From positions 2,666,001 to 2,730,000 of the forward strand of contig NZ_CP039253.1 of the NCBI RefSeq assembly GCF_004795915.1: a DNA stretch of 64,000 nucleotides. The letters run 5' to 3'. This DNA is from Rhodococcus sp. PAMC28707. Its GTDB lineage: Bacteria > Actinomycetota > Actinomycetes > Mycobacteriales > Mycobacteriaceae. This document shows, piece after piece, positions 50,401 to 58,334 of the stretch. The first letter of the stretch is position 1; the number at the start of each line of letters is the position of its first letter. Under the pieces are notes generated by a model. That model saw nothing but the letters and a program-made list of their open reading frames with translations. It did no database searches and was not told the DNA's origin. The position numbers and the translations under genes were made by a program.

Positions 50401-51335
50401 ACGGTCGCCTCGGTCGGACCGTAGGTGTTCCACACCTCGCGCCCGTCCACGGCGAGACGCTCGGCCAACTCGGGTGGGCAGGCCTCGCCGCCGAAGATGA
50501 GCAACCGAACCGCTTCGAGGGCAACGGCAGGCCACAGGGCCGCCAGAGTGGGAACCGTCGACACGACGGTGATGTCGCGCGAGACGAGCCACGGACCCAG
50601 GTCCAGGCCGCTGCGCACGAGCGATCGCGGCGCGGGCACCAGTGCGGCGCCGTGACGCCAGGCGAGCCACATTTCCTCGCACGAAGCGTCGAACGCCACC
50701 GACAGACCCGCCAGCACACGATCGCCGGGGCCGAGTGGATCGTCCTGCATGAACATGCGTGCTTCTGCGTCGACGAAGGCCGCCGCGCTACGGTGGCTCA
50801 CGGCCACCCCCTTCGGGGTCCCGGTCGAACCGGAAGTGAAGATGACCCAGGCGTCGTCCTCGGTTGTCGGGGCGCCGACGTCCGAGGCGGGTGCTGTGTT
50901 CTTTTCGGCTGTACCGGCAACGATTCCGTTCGCGGTCACCACCGCGGTGACCTGGGCCTCGCCGAATACGAGTTCGGCGCGCTCGTCGGGGTCGTCCGCG
51001 TCGACGGGCACGTAGGCCGCCCCCGCGTTGAGAATCGACAGAATGGCGACGTACAGGGCGAAGGATCCCGACGGCATCCGGATTCCGACGCGATCGCCGC
51101 GGCGAACACCGGCTCGATACAGCCACTGTGATCCCTCGTCGATGTCTACGAGCAATTCGCTGTAGGACACCGCGACGGTGCCGTCGTCGATTGCGGGTGC
51201 GTCAGGGTATTGCTCTGCTGTGGCGCGGAGAATATCGATCAACGTGCGCTGCTCGGGCGCGTGCGCGGAGCGTAAAAAATCGGGGGGTACGTCGCTCGAA
51301 GGCAGTTCGGGGGCCGAATCCGATTGTGGTTGCAC
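47406..51335 (-). CDS. Pls/PosA-family NRPS-like membrane synthetase
   Basis: 1309 residues. An adenylation domain spans about 25-505 (VIFTSGSTGTPKGVAVSHRS, NTYGPTEATVVA, YRSGDLVELELEG, RTSGKVDRNALPWP). A carrier domain at about 545 has its phosphopantetheine Ser in GGGSLS. Then come three repeats of a hydrophobic helix block followed by left-handed beta-helix hexapeptide sequence (GAGATVGARSTLLPGTSVGK; second near 1000; third GDGATVGPASLVMRG near 1290). No condensation or thioesterase domain is present. This architecture is that of epsilon-polylysine synthetase-like enzymes. Starts at GTG 51335. Product and amino-acid specificity not readable by eye. Confidence 0.9.
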   Translation of the reverse strand: MQPQSDSAPELPSSDVPPDFLRSAHAPEQRTLIDILRATAEQYPDAPAIDDGTVAVSYSELLVDIDEGSQWLYRAGVRRGDRVGIRMPSGSFALYVAILSILNAGAAYVPVDADDPDERAELVFGEAQVTAVVTANGIVAGTAEKNTAPASDVGAPTTEDDAWVIFTSGSTGTPKGVAVSHRSAAAFVDAEARMFMQDDPLGPGDRVLAGLSVAFDASCEEMWLAWRHGAALVPAPRSLVRSGLDLGPWLVSRDITVVSTVPTLAALWPAVALEAVRLLIFGGEACPPELAERLAVDGREVWNTYGPTEATVVACASIMDGKGPVRIGLPLDGWDLAVVDAAGKPVAVGEVGELVIGGVGLARYLDPEKDAEKYAPMPTLGWERAYRSGDLVELELEGLLFQGRADDQIKLGGRRIELGEIDNALQALPGVAGAAAAIRTTGAGNSVLIGYLSSTDPDFDLDAARTLLAQQLPSALVPRLTLVDELPTRTSGKVDRNALPWPLPGMGEQSGLGGTAGWVAELWTEILGAQVSDDNADFFQNGGGSLSAAQLVTALRQRFPEVTVAQLYDHPRLGSLARMLDDLAPPVDVVPREVIPTPRRAQWIQIAATVPLTTLTGLQWVTWLGILANVMSWFADVPWAPTVSWWWLLVAFLLFITPVGRMAISVVGSRLLLTGVKPGAYDRGGSVHLRLWTATRLTDASGASNLSGAPWMVYYARALGAKIGKGVDLHTMPPVTGMLELGDGCSVEPEVDLTGHWIDGDIVYIGGIRIGAGATVGARSTLLPGTSVGKNAVVTAGSAVVGRVKAGQMWAGSPATKIGKAEHPWPEETPPRATRWIVAYGVASLFLSGMAIFSIGVSLVLMGWWLHTATTLLGALGRGVLLLPVATMVSLATFALITVAAVRLCSIGLTEGYHPVRSRIGFQVWATERLMDSARTFLFPLYASLLTPGWLRLLGAKIGKDVEASTVLMIPKFTTVADGAFLADDTMIASYELGGGWMRLGDAKVGKRAFLGNSGMTGPGRTVPKNGLVAVLSATPDKAKSGSSWLGSPPVRLRRTSGKTDSSRTFDPPTKLKIARAFVETCRLIPVVVTFAIGLGVLFGLFALADSHGYWLAALLSGVVLLIAGAVAATVSALAKWAWVGRIDKVEHPLWSSFVWRNEVSDTFVETVAAPWFARAAEGTAVLNMWLRWLGADIGHGVWCETYWLPEADLVTLADGATVNRGCVVQTHLFHDRIMSMDSVTLGRGATLGQHCVALPAAGIGDGATVGPASLVMRGDTVPAHTRWQGNPIAPWAKGDPYRRITAAAEATL

Positions 51336-51554
51336 AGAAAACGGGGTGTCCTTCTTCTTGTTGGTTACCGAATTGCTAGTGAACCTCGATGGTCGTTATC
51401 TCATGTTCGGGTGGCCGGAAGGTGAACGGACGGATGGATCGGTGAGGCTCGACACCGCGCGAATTCTACTCGGGATACGGCTTCGGAGCGGCTGGAGACG
51501 CGATTTCCTACCGGAGGGGTTGACAACCTCGTCGACCGTTTGCCATCCTCTTCA

Positions 51555-51665
51555 CAGGTCATGAGTACCAGCATCGAGCCCCGGCTTGCTGGTCGGCAAC
51601 CCTCCTCCGCGGTGGGGTGCTCCGGGTGACGACCTGGCTGACGCCGGAATACCGGCGCGGCAAGC
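51555..51665 (+). ncRNA. SAM-IV riboswitch
   Basis: GGTCATGAGTACCAGCATCG, then GCCCCGGCTTGCTGGTCGGC, AACCCTCC, GCGGTGGGGTGCTCCGGGTG and GACGACC match the actinobacterial SAM-IV riboswitch closely. The outer GGTC (51557) pairs with GACC (51631). It lies 62 bp upstream of the cysteine desulfurase-like gene and should turn it off when S-adenosylmethionine is plentiful. Confidence 0.85.
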
Positions 51666-51726
51666 GCGGACTCGATCATTCTTCTTCGATGTCTCGGGTC
51701 CCTTGATGTACAAGGGGATATTTGTC

Positions 51727-53139
51727 ATGACTGCTGTTCTCGAAAGCTCGTGCGCACCGTTCGCCGTGGTCAGTGGGGCAGACCTTCAGGTCCCGCTGGT
51801 CGACGGCACTACCTGCACTTATGCGAATTTCGACTACGCCGCCAGTGCTCCTGCTCTCGCCGCGGTGACCGATCGTATCGTCGAGTTGCTGCCCTATTAC
51901 TCGAGTGTGCACCGCGGCGCGGGTTATGCCTCGCGCGTGTCGACGGCGGCGTACGAGAAGGCTCGCGGGACTGTGTCAAATTTTGTTGTTGCACAGAGTG
52001 ATTCGGTGACGATCTTCACCAGGAACACTACCGACTCGCTCAATCTGCTGGCGCGGTGCGTGCCCGGTGAGACTGTGGTGCTCGACATCGAGCACCACGC
52101 AAATCTATTGCCGTGGCGGAACCGTCGTGTCGTCGTTGCCGCCGACACCCTCGCTGAGACAGTGGCGCGCATCGAGGTCGAGCTCGCCACGAAACCTGCT
52201 GCGTTGCTTGCTATCACGGGCGCCTCGAATGTCACCGGTGAGGTGTTGCCCATTCGCGAACTCGCAGAACTGGCTCATCGGTACGGTGCCCGCATACTCG
52301 TCGACGGCGCCCAGTTGGTACCGCATCGGCGGATCGACATCAGCGACCTCGGCATCGACTACCTCGCCTTCTCCGGCCACAAGCTGTATGCCCCGCACGG
52401 CGCAGGTGTGCTCGTGGGTCGTCGCGATTGGCTCGATGCGGCTCAGCCGTACCTTGCGGGTGGCGGTGCTGTGCACAGTGTGAGCGTGGAATCCACTGCA
52501 TGGGCGCGCTCGCCCGCGCGTCATGAAGCCGGCACGCCCAACGTCCTCGGCGTCGCCGCAGTGGCTGCGGCGTGCGAGGCCCTCACCGAGCACGAGAGGT
52601 CGGGATCCGTCGAACACGAGCGTGCTCTGTCGGACCGATTGCGCACCGGACTGACGGCAACCCCCGGCGTGCGCTTGCTCGAAGTGTGGAACGACTCTCC
52701 GGATACTGTGGGGATCGTCACATTCGCCATCGACGGCTTCGGGCCAGGTGAGATCGCTGCCTACCTGTCGGCCGAGCATGGCATCGGTGTTCGAGATGGC
52801 AAATTCTGTGCGCACCCCCTTCTTGCGCGCCTCGGTCGTCCCGGCGGGGCAGTGCGTGCGAGCCTCGGCCTTGGAAGCTCCAGTGCCGACGTCGATCGCC
52901 TGCTCGGAGCCATAACGAAGCTCGTGTACGAGGGTGCTTCGTGGACGTACGAGGAGAAGGAGGGATGGTGGAACCCGGTGCCAGATCCTCGTCCCTTCCC
53001 CGATCTGGTGGACGGGAAGGCGGGAGTCGGATCTCCCTGTGTTCCTGCCACGGTGCCGGTGAGCGCCTCCGGGGAGTCAGGTGCCGCTGAGTGGGACGAA
53101 TCCCCATCGCAGGCTGAAGCGGTTAGCATCGAAATATGA
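51727..53139 (+). CDS. Class V aminotransferase / cysteine desulfurase-like protein
   Basis: 470-residue PLP enzyme. YANFDYAASAPALAAVTDRI is the family start. The cofactor Lys is in FSGHKLYAPHGAGVLVG, preceded by ILVDGAQLVPHRRID. A late Cys stands in GVRDGKFCAHPLL, where SufS-type desulfurases have the catalytic Cys. Start ATG 51727 follows AAGGGG. A 50-60-residue low-complexity C-terminal tail follows the conserved domain. Control by the upstream SAM-IV riboswitch ties it to sulfur/methionine metabolism. It might release sulfur from cysteine or a related thiol amino acid. Confidence 0.87.
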   Translation: MTAVLESSCAPFAVVSGADLQVPLVDGTTCTYANFDYAASAPALAAVTDRIVELLPYYSSVHRGAGYASRVSTAAYEKARGTVSNFVVAQSDSVTIFTRNTTDSLNLLARCVPGETVVLDIEHHANLLPWRNRRVVVAADTLAETVARIEVELATKPAALLAITGASNVTGEVLPIRELAELAHRYGARILVDGAQLVPHRRIDISDLGIDYLAFSGHKLYAPHGAGVLVGRRDWLDAAQPYLAGGGAVHSVSVESTAWARSPARHEAGTPNVLGVAAVAAACEALTEHERSGSVEHERALSDRLRTGLTATPGVRLLEVWNDSPDTVGIVTFAIDGFGPGEIAAYLSAEHGIGVRDGKFCAHPLLARLGRPGGAVRASLGLGSSSADVDRLLGAITKLVYEGASWTYEEKEGWWNPVPDPRPFPDLVDGKAGVGSPCVPATVPVSASGESGAAEWDESPSQAEAVSIEI

Positions 53140-53280
53140 CAGCAATTGTCTTGTGGCGCAACCGTCGCTGGTGCGACAGGTACGTCGATTTGTGCCGGAC
53201 AGCGTCCGGATCTTGTAGGCGCTCGGGTTAGACCCCATACAGAAGCCGCATCCCTTGCCTTGTACGAAGGACACGATCGC

Positions 53281-53808
53281 ATGTCGCACAGTTCCGATAT
53301 CGCCCACGCTCGCCCCATCCGGGTGGCCCTCGACCTGTTGGGTCAGTGGACCGAGCTCACCGACACGACTCCGACTTCGGAGATGGTGAGAATTCAGGCC
53401 GAAGACCTGCGGGAAGCGCAGAATCTGCGTACTCGGCTACGCGGCGAGGCCGTCGCGTCGGGCAAGGACGCCGACGATGTGGCCGTGTTCCTCGATATCG
53501 AGATTCACATTGCGGACGACGCACGCACTGCCCGTCGCGAGTTTGCCGGACTCGACGCTCCGGTAGTCCCGGCCTCGATTCGTTATATCGGTACACCCGT
53601 CGGGCTGGCAGGTTTGATAGCCGATGTGAAAGCTGCTGACGTCGCCGATGGCGTCACCCTGATCGCAGTGGGTCCCCGGGAAGCGAATTTCGGCAAGGTC
53701 GCATACGGCGTCGTGCCGTGGCTGGAAGATCGTGGCGTTGCGTTCTCGGCGTCGAAGGTGGAGGGAGCCACCGGAGTTCGACCTGCCTCGCACGTGCTCG
53801 CCTCGTAG
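53281..53808 (+). CDS. Conserved-looking protein of unknown function
   Basis: 175 residues from ATG 53281 behind GAAGGA (an upstream in-frame TTG at 53146 would add 45 unlikely residues). Visible segments are RPIRVALDLLGQWTELTDTT, VAVFLDIEIHIADDARTARR, ASIRYIGTPVGLAGLIADVK and GVTLIAVGPREANFGKVAYG. These suggest an alternating alpha/beta fold, perhaps barrel-like. No motif recognised. It lies 141 bp after the SAM-IV-controlled gene and may be in the same regulon. Confidence 0.7.
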   Translation: MSHSSDIAHARPIRVALDLLGQWTELTDTTPTSEMVRIQAEDLREAQNLRTRLRGEAVASGKDADDVAVFLDIEIHIADDARTARREFAGLDAPVVPASIRYIGTPVGLAGLIADVKAADVADGVTLIAVGPREANFGKVAYGVVPWLEDRGVAFSASKVEGATGVRPASHVLAS

Positions 53809-53861
53809 CTCGCACTATTACTCGCTCCGCATCTGTTTTCATGTCCCCGCAGCCTCTGGTG

Positions 53862-54335
53862 TCATCTCATAGACAGGGTGAGTCCGGCAGTGATGCGTAG
53901 CAGTTCCGAATAGGTTGTGCGAAAGATCGTGTTCGGATGTCCTGCAGCAGCCCATAATTCGGGGTACTCGGCCAGTTGCTCGTCGACGTATGTGGGCAGA
54001 TTCGTCGGGTGACCCACCGGTGCGATGCCTCCGATCGGTTGACCGGTGCAGTGCTTGACCAGTTCGAGCGAAGCTTGCGACAAGGTGCCCTCCAGTCGCC
54101 GGCCTGTCCGATCCAGATTTACGCGGTGAGCACCGGAGACAAGCAGTAACACTGGGTCGTCGTCGAGCAGAAACACCAGTGACTTCACGATCGCGCCGAC
54201 GTTGGCGCCGAGAGATTCGGCGGCGGCGTCGGCGGTCACTGTCGGCACGGGTGCGGTGACGACCACCCCGTGATGTCCACGTGAGATCAGGACGTCCGCG
54301 ACGTGGGCTGCGTTCGGGTGAAGAAGCCGGTGCAT
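53862..54335 (-). CDS. YbaK/aminoacyl-tRNA deacylase-domain protein
   Basis: 157 residues. VPTVTADAAAESLGANVGAI followed by VKSLVF (with the conserved Lys), LLLVSGAHRVNL, and PIGGIAPVGHP match the YbaK/ProX editing domain that hydrolyses mischarged tRNAs such as Cys-tRNA(Pro). Single-domain and cytoplasmic. It is convergent with the preceding unknown gene and lies downstream of a membrane-protein gene on the same strand. Confidence 0.87.
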   Translation of the reverse strand: MHRLLHPNAAHVADVLISRGHHGVVVTAPVPTVTADAAAESLGANVGAIVKSLVFLLDDDPVLLLVSGAHRVNLDRTGRRLEGTLSQASLELVKHCTGQPIGGIAPVGHPTNLPTYVDEQLAEYPELWAAAGHPNTIFRTTYSELLRITAGLTLSMR

Positions 54336-54374
54336 GAGGCAAGCGTATTGCCAAAAGGCAGTCTGTGCCTCGTA

Positions 54375-55367
54375 CTAGGCGTCGACCGGGAGGTTCGAAG
54401 ATTTCTGTTGTCTGCGGTAGGTGAAGCCGAAGAACAGGGCGAGTCCGATCACCGTGTACAGGACGAGTGCCAGGGCTGGTTGTCCCAGGCCGGTGCCGGA
54501 GAAGTAGACGATGCTCCGAACGCCTTCGGTGCCGACACCCGGGGTGATCCAGCGGCCGACTGCCGAATAGAATTCGGGAAGTACGTTCGGACCGAATGCG
54601 CCTCCAGCGCTGGGGTTTCCGAGAATGACGAACACGATGATCGCGATCGGCACCGCGGCAATACCCACCGCAGCGCGTAGCCCCAGCGTGAACAGTGCTG
54701 TGGCCAGAACCACGGCGGTCCCCAGCAGGGCGAGAGGGAACCAGTGGCCGGCGAACGTTCCGACAACATGCGTGGTGATGAACGCACCGAGGATTCCGGA
54801 CAGGATCGAATAGCCGACGATTACCCCGAATTGAGCCGAAGCTTCACGTAGCGACTTGGGTGCGCCGATGAGGAGCCCGATTGCCGCCGCGAGGAGGTAT
54901 CCGCCGACGACCCAGCCGACGGAAAGGTAGAAGCCGGACAATCCGCGGTTGTCGTGGATACTCACGGGAATATCGTCGCGGACGACGAAGGTGCGGTTCT
55001 GACTCTGGTCGACCTTGGTGAAGATTGCCTCGAGCGAGCTGGCGATGGAACTGCCTGCGGCGCTGGCGGTGATGAGTGTGTCGGTGCCCGTCGGGCTCAG
55101 AACGTAGGCGCCCAGCACCTCTCGGTTGCGGATCATTGCGCGTGCATCACCCGTGCTGGCAGCAGTTCGAGCATCGAGGGGAGTGCCGTCGATGGCGTTG
55201 AGCTTGTCGGCTGTGTCGGAGTCCACTCCGGCAGGGAGTCCTTGCTCGGCTACGACCGCGATCGGAATCTCACGAGGTTCGGGCTGATGGAAAGCCGCGA
55301 CGTAGCTGAGGATGAAGCCGAGTTGGAGTATCAGCACTCCGGCCGCTAGCCAGACAACTTTGCGCAT
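54375..55367 (-). CDS. YhgE/ABC-2-like membrane protein
   Basis: 330 residues: one N-terminal helix (VVWLAAGVLILQLGFILSYV), an outside domain of about 130 residues (IPIAVVAEQGLPAG, LDARTAASTGDARAMIRNRE), then five or six hydrophobic segments (GWVVGGYLLAAAIGLLIGAP and others). This layout matches YhgE/Pip and ABC-2-type permease relatives such as DUF3533 proteins. No ATPase is adjacent. It is divergent from a TetR gene with tandem operators, which probably controls it. It may export a toxic or lipid substrate. Confidence 0.8.
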   Translation of the reverse strand: MRKVVWLAAGVLILQLGFILSYVAAFHQPEPREIPIAVVAEQGLPAGVDSDTADKLNAIDGTPLDARTAASTGDARAMIRNREVLGAYVLSPTGTDTLITASAAGSSIASSLEAIFTKVDQSQNRTFVVRDDIPVSIHDNRGLSGFYLSVGWVVGGYLLAAAIGLLIGAPKSLREASAQFGVIVGYSILSGILGAFITTHVVGTFAGHWFPLALLGTAVVLATALFTLGLRAAVGIAAVPIAIIVFVILGNPSAGGAFGPNVLPEFYSAVGRWITPGVGTEGVRSIVYFSGTGLGQPALALVLYTVIGLALFFGFTYRRQQKSSNLPVDA

Positions 55368-55395
55368 GGATGGAACTCCCTCTCGAAAAATTGTG

Positions 55396-55426
55396 AATAC
55401 CTAAGGTATTGAATACTCTAGGTATC
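55396..55426. promoter_or_regulatory. Tandem TetR-type operators overlapping the tetR start
   Basis: Perfect 15-bp palindrome AATACCTAAGGTATT (55396-55410), followed 16 bp on by the related AATACTCTAGGTATC (55412-55426), which ends at the base before ATG 55427. The TetR transcript is therefore likely leaderless or nearly so, and the protein should repress itself and the divergent membrane-protein gene. Confidence 0.75.
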
Positions 55427-56077
55427 ATGATGGTTGATGGTCAAGACGAGTGGTTGTCGACACAGATGCCGACGGCCAGGCCTGGACGCGAGAACGTGCG
55501 TGAGCGGCTGCTCGACGCCGCAGCCGACGAGTTCACCGAACACGGATTCGCGGCGGCCAAACTCCAGGACATCGCCAGACGGGCCGGGTTCACCAAGGGC
55601 GCCGTCTACTCCAATTTCGACTCCAAGCAGGCATTGTTCGCCGAGCTGCTCTCGCGCCGTTCGCTCGAACTCGCCGCACGAGTCGTCGACGACGTCTCCG
55701 ACCTCGGCCCCGGCGACGCCGCCGGAGCAGGTGGTAGCGCCATCGCATCGTGGATCGTCGCCGAGCCCCGGTGGCCACTGCTGGTGACCGAGTTCGGCAT
55801 CCATGCAGCTCGAGACCCGAAGTTGGCGGAAAGCTACCGACACGAGCGTCGACTCCTACGAGAAGAACTCGCCACCCTGATCTCGGCCAAAGCCGAGACG
55901 TGGGGCGTAACGGACACCCTCGATGCGCGAGAAGTCGCGACGTCACTGCTGGCACTGATCTCCGGACTGTCCGTCGAGCATTCCGTCGATCCAGACGAGA
56001 TCGATGAACGAACCATCGGTGCAGCGATCACCGAACTCTTCGCAGGAGCGATTGCCCGGGCGACCGAGCAAGATTGA
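55427..56077 (+). CDS. TetR-family regulator of the membrane protein
   Basis: 216 residues from ATG 55427 (ATG 55430 equally possible). HTH: NVRERLLDAAADEFTEHGFA, AAKLQDIARRAGFTKGAVYS, NFDSKQALFAELL. The C-terminal domain has the BetI/AcrR-like length and no recognised ligand motif. The start is immediately preceded by two palindromes. It is divergent from the YhgE-like gene, the likely target. Confidence 0.9.
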   Translation: MMVDGQDEWLSTQMPTARPGRENVRERLLDAAADEFTEHGFAAAKLQDIARRAGFTKGAVYSNFDSKQALFAELLSRRSLELAARVVDDVSDLGPGDAAGAGGSAIASWIVAEPRWPLLVTEFGIHAARDPKLAESYRHERRLLREELATLISAKAETWGVTDTLDAREVATSLLALISGLSVEHSVDPDEIDERTIGAAITELFAGAIARATEQD

Positions 56078-56105
56078 AGCGCATTTCATCGGGTACCCGA
56101 CCCAC

Positions 56106-56327
56106 ATGAGTGCTCAGAACCCCGACCCGAACGAAACCGCAGGATTGGAACCAGGCGGCGGTGTTCAGCCCGGGGATACGCCACCGGCGGAATCCAGCGT
56201 CGGTGGTCCGCAGCACGAACCACCGCAACGAGGGTTGGCATTGCCCATCGTGTTTCTCGGGCTCATCGGGCTGGTGGTGATCATCGTCGCCGCTGGGCTG
56301 ATCGGTCGAATCTTCGGTCTCTACTAG
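56106..56327 (+). CDS. DUF6480-like small membrane protein
   Basis: 73 residues. The N-terminal half is Pro/Gly-rich and polar (SAQNPDPNETAGLEPGGGVQ, PGDTPPAESS). The C-terminal half is one membrane helix (LPIVFLGLIGLVVIIVAAGL). This composition matches a small actinobacterial family (DUF6480). Function unknown. Located 28 bp after the TetR gene and followed by tandem hairpins. Confidence 0.75.
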   Translation: MSAQNPDPNETAGLEPGGGVQPGDTPPAESSVGGPQHEPPQRGLALPIVFLGLIGLVVIIVAAGLIGRIFGLY

Positions 56328-56333
56328 TAGGTG

Positions 56334-56380
56334 AGAGCGGGCGGCCCGCTGGACTAGTCGGCCAGAGCGGGCGGCCCGCT
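56334..56380 (+). repeat. Tandem 30-bp repeat carrying two identical hairpins
   Basis: The 17-mer AGAGCGGGCGGCCCGCT occurs at 56334-56350 and 56364-56380, 30 bp apart, within imperfect 30-bp units. Each copy folds into a 6-bp hairpin (AGCGGG/CCCGCT). Likely a duplicated terminator after the DUF6480-like gene; it ends 12 bp before the crotonase start. Confidence 0.75.
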
Positions 56381-56392
56381 AGGCTCAGCGGC

Positions 56393-57220
56393 ATGAAGGA
56401 ACAAATCTGGAATGCGTTTTCCGTCGAAGTCGCCGACCATGTGGCGGTAGTTACCCTGATCGGTCCTGGCAAGGGTAATGCGATGGGCCCTGACTTCTGG
56501 AACGAATGTCCCCTGGTTTTCGCGCAGCTCGACGCTGATCCCGACGTACGCGCAATCCTCCTAGTCGGCTCGGGCAAGCACTTCACTTTCGGTCTCGACC
56601 TGGCTTCCATGGCAGGTGAGTTCGCGCCGCTGATGGCAGACAAGGCCCTCGCCGGTCCGCGCACCGCATTCCACAACACGATCAAGCGGATGCAGTTGGC
56701 CACCAACGCCGTTGCCGACTGCCGCAAGCCAGTCGTTGCAGCCGTGCACGGCTGGTGCATCGGCGGCGGCCTCGATCTCATCAGTGCCGCTGACATCAGG
56801 TACGCCAGCTCCGACGCCAAGTTCAGTGTGCGGGAAGTGCGGGTCGCCATCGTCGCCGACATGGGTTCGCTCGCGCGATTGCCCGCTATCATCGGCGACG
56901 GTCACCTTCGCGAACTCGCATTGACGGGCAAAGACATCGACGCCGCTCGCGCCGAGAAGATCGGACTGGTCAACGACGTGTTCGAGGACCACGATGCGCT
57001 GATCGCCGGTGCTCGGGCCACAGCAGCAGAGATTGCCGCCAACCCGCCTCTGGTGGTGCAGGGCGTCAAGGAGGTCCTGGACAACTCACGGGCAGCCGAT
57101 GTCGACGCCGGTCTGCGATTCGTAGCTGCCTGGAACGCTGCTTTCCTTGCCTCCAACGATTTGACCGAGGCGATCACAGCAGTGTTCGAGAAGCGCCCGG
57201 CAGAGTTCTCCGGAAGCTGA
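56393..57220 (+). CDS. Enoyl-CoA hydratase/isomerase family, dienoyl-CoA isomerase-like
   Basis: 275-residue crotonase. Oxyanion-hole segments are HFTFGLDLASMAG and AVHGWCIGGGLDLISAADIR. The active-site stretch SVREVRVAIVADMGSLARLP carries Glu and Asp where delta3,5-delta2,4-dienoyl-CoA isomerases do. The expected reaction is shifting double bonds in polyunsaturated acyl-CoAs; simple hydration is the alternative. A MarR regulator follows after 6 bp on the same strand. Confidence 0.87.
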   Translation: MKEQIWNAFSVEVADHVAVVTLIGPGKGNAMGPDFWNECPLVFAQLDADPDVRAILLVGSGKHFTFGLDLASMAGEFAPLMADKALAGPRTAFHNTIKRMQLATNAVADCRKPVVAAVHGWCIGGGLDLISAADIRYASSDAKFSVREVRVAIVADMGSLARLPAIIGDGHLRELALTGKDIDAARAEKIGLVNDVFEDHDALIAGARATAAEIAANPPLVVQGVKEVLDNSRAADVDAGLRFVAAWNAAFLASNDLTEAITAVFEKRPAEFSGS

Positions 57221-57226
57221 CCCACC

Positions 57227-57679
57227 GTGGATTACGCCGAAGAAATCGGTACCCAGCTGGTGCGTCTGCAGCGCGCACGGGACCGCCGGATTGCGCAGCT
57301 TACCGAAGAGTCCGGTGGCGTCGACGGAGCAGCATTCGTGTGCTTGTTTCGATTGCTTCGCGACGGCCCGATGCGGTCCAGTGAGCTGGCGGCACTGGTC
57401 AACTCGGACCCGTCGACGGTAAGCAGGCAAGTCGCCCAGCTCGTCGACCGTGGGCACGTCGAACGTGTTCGCGACGAGAGCGACGGCAGGGCGTTCGCCC
57501 TCGCGGTCACAGAGTCGGGCAAGCAGGTAGTCCATCGAATTCAGCTGCGTCGGACCGCGCATATCGGCAAGATCATCGAAGACTGGTCGAACGACGATCG
57601 CGCGTCATTGGTCGAACTGCTGGACAGATTTCTGACCGACTACGAGCGATCCAGAGTGGATGCGTCCAAAGGCTCGTGA
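57227..57679 (+). CDS. MarR-family transcriptional regulator
   Basis: 150 residues from GTG 57227. The winged HTH is visible in LLRDGPMRSSELAALVNSDP, STVSRQVAQLVDRGHVERV and the wing RDESDGRAFALAVTESG. Likely co-transcribed with the crotonase gene 6 bp upstream. Effector unknown. Confidence 0.9.
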   Translation: MDYAEEIGTQLVRLQRARDRRIAQLTEESGGVDGAAFVCLFRLLRDGPMRSSELAALVNSDPSTVSRQVAQLVDRGHVERVRDESDGRAFALAVTESGKQVVHRIQLRRTAHIGKIIEDWSNDDRASLVELLDRFLTDYERSRVDASKGS

Positions 57680-57711
57680 CGGCAGAACTCACAGGTCGGT
57701 CATGTCTCCGT

Positions 57712-57727
57712 CTCCGGCTTCCCGGAG
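57712..57727. terminator. Short hairpin between convergent genes
   Basis: CTCCGG-CTTC-CCGGAG, a 6-bp stem with a tetraloop between the convergent MarR and PAS-domain genes. Small for a terminator. Confidence 0.4.
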
Positions 57728-57747
57728 CGAGGCATGAAGACCAGGTG

Positions 57748-58218
57748 TCAGCGCAGCGCGCTTTTGGGGTCGTTCCAGAGCTGATCGGTGAAGTCCTCCA
57801 GCGCGACGAGGACGACCGTGTCCTCGGCTCGACGAAGAATCGACTTGCTGGCCCGAACCTGCACCACATCGCCGGTCTTGTCGGTCATGCGCCACAGCGA
57901 ATCGGCCCGCGTGGCAACCGTCGTCAAGAACATGTCGGCGACGTTGACTCCCTCGGGAGCCTGATCGGGAAAGATGTCGTGCAAATGAAAGTCCGCACGA
58001 GCCGATTCTTCGGTACCGAAAAGTTCGTCGAAGGCTTCGTTCGCAAACACGATCGCGCCACTCGGATCGACGGCGAGAATCGGCACGGGTATGCGGTCGA
58101 GAACGACCGTCACCGGCAGCTCCGGAAATTGTCCCGCATCGGAGACGAAGCTGACTTGTCTGTTCTTACGACGCTCGCCCGTATCTGCGGACGAATCGAC
58201 GGAATTGCTTTCGCTCAT
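57748..58218 (-). CDS. PAS-domain protein
   Basis: 156 residues from ATG 58218 with GGGGAG upstream. A longer frame to 58284 would run through the ppa terminator, which argues against it. A single PAS domain fills about residues 40-150 (VTVVLDRIPVPILAVDPSGA, IVFANEAFDELFG, DSLWRMTDKTGDVVQVRASK). There is no output domain or membrane segment. It may sense a small ligand or redox state and act through partners. Confidence 0.8.
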   Translation of the reverse strand: MSESNSVDSSADTGERRKNRQVSFVSDAGQFPELPVTVVLDRIPVPILAVDPSGAIVFANEAFDELFGTEESARADFHLHDIFPDQAPEGVNVADMFLTTVATRADSLWRMTDKTGDVVQVRASKSILRRAEDTVVLVALEDFTDQLWNDPKSALR

Positions 58219-58266
58219 AAATCTCCCCACTAGTGCGTCGATCGAACCATGCTGTGCTGCGTACCG

Positions 58267-58292
58267 CAGGGGAAGCGCAAACACTTCCCCTG
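58267..58292. terminator. Hairpin terminator after ppa
   Basis: Perfect 9-bp stem CAGGGGAAG / CTTCCCCTG with an 8-nt loop, between the end of the leftward ppa gene and the start of the PAS-domain gene. Confidence 0.65.
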
Positions 58293-58334
58293 TCGGGAAC
58301 GTTCAAGTACGGAACTGCAGGTGTCGAAAGGTTG

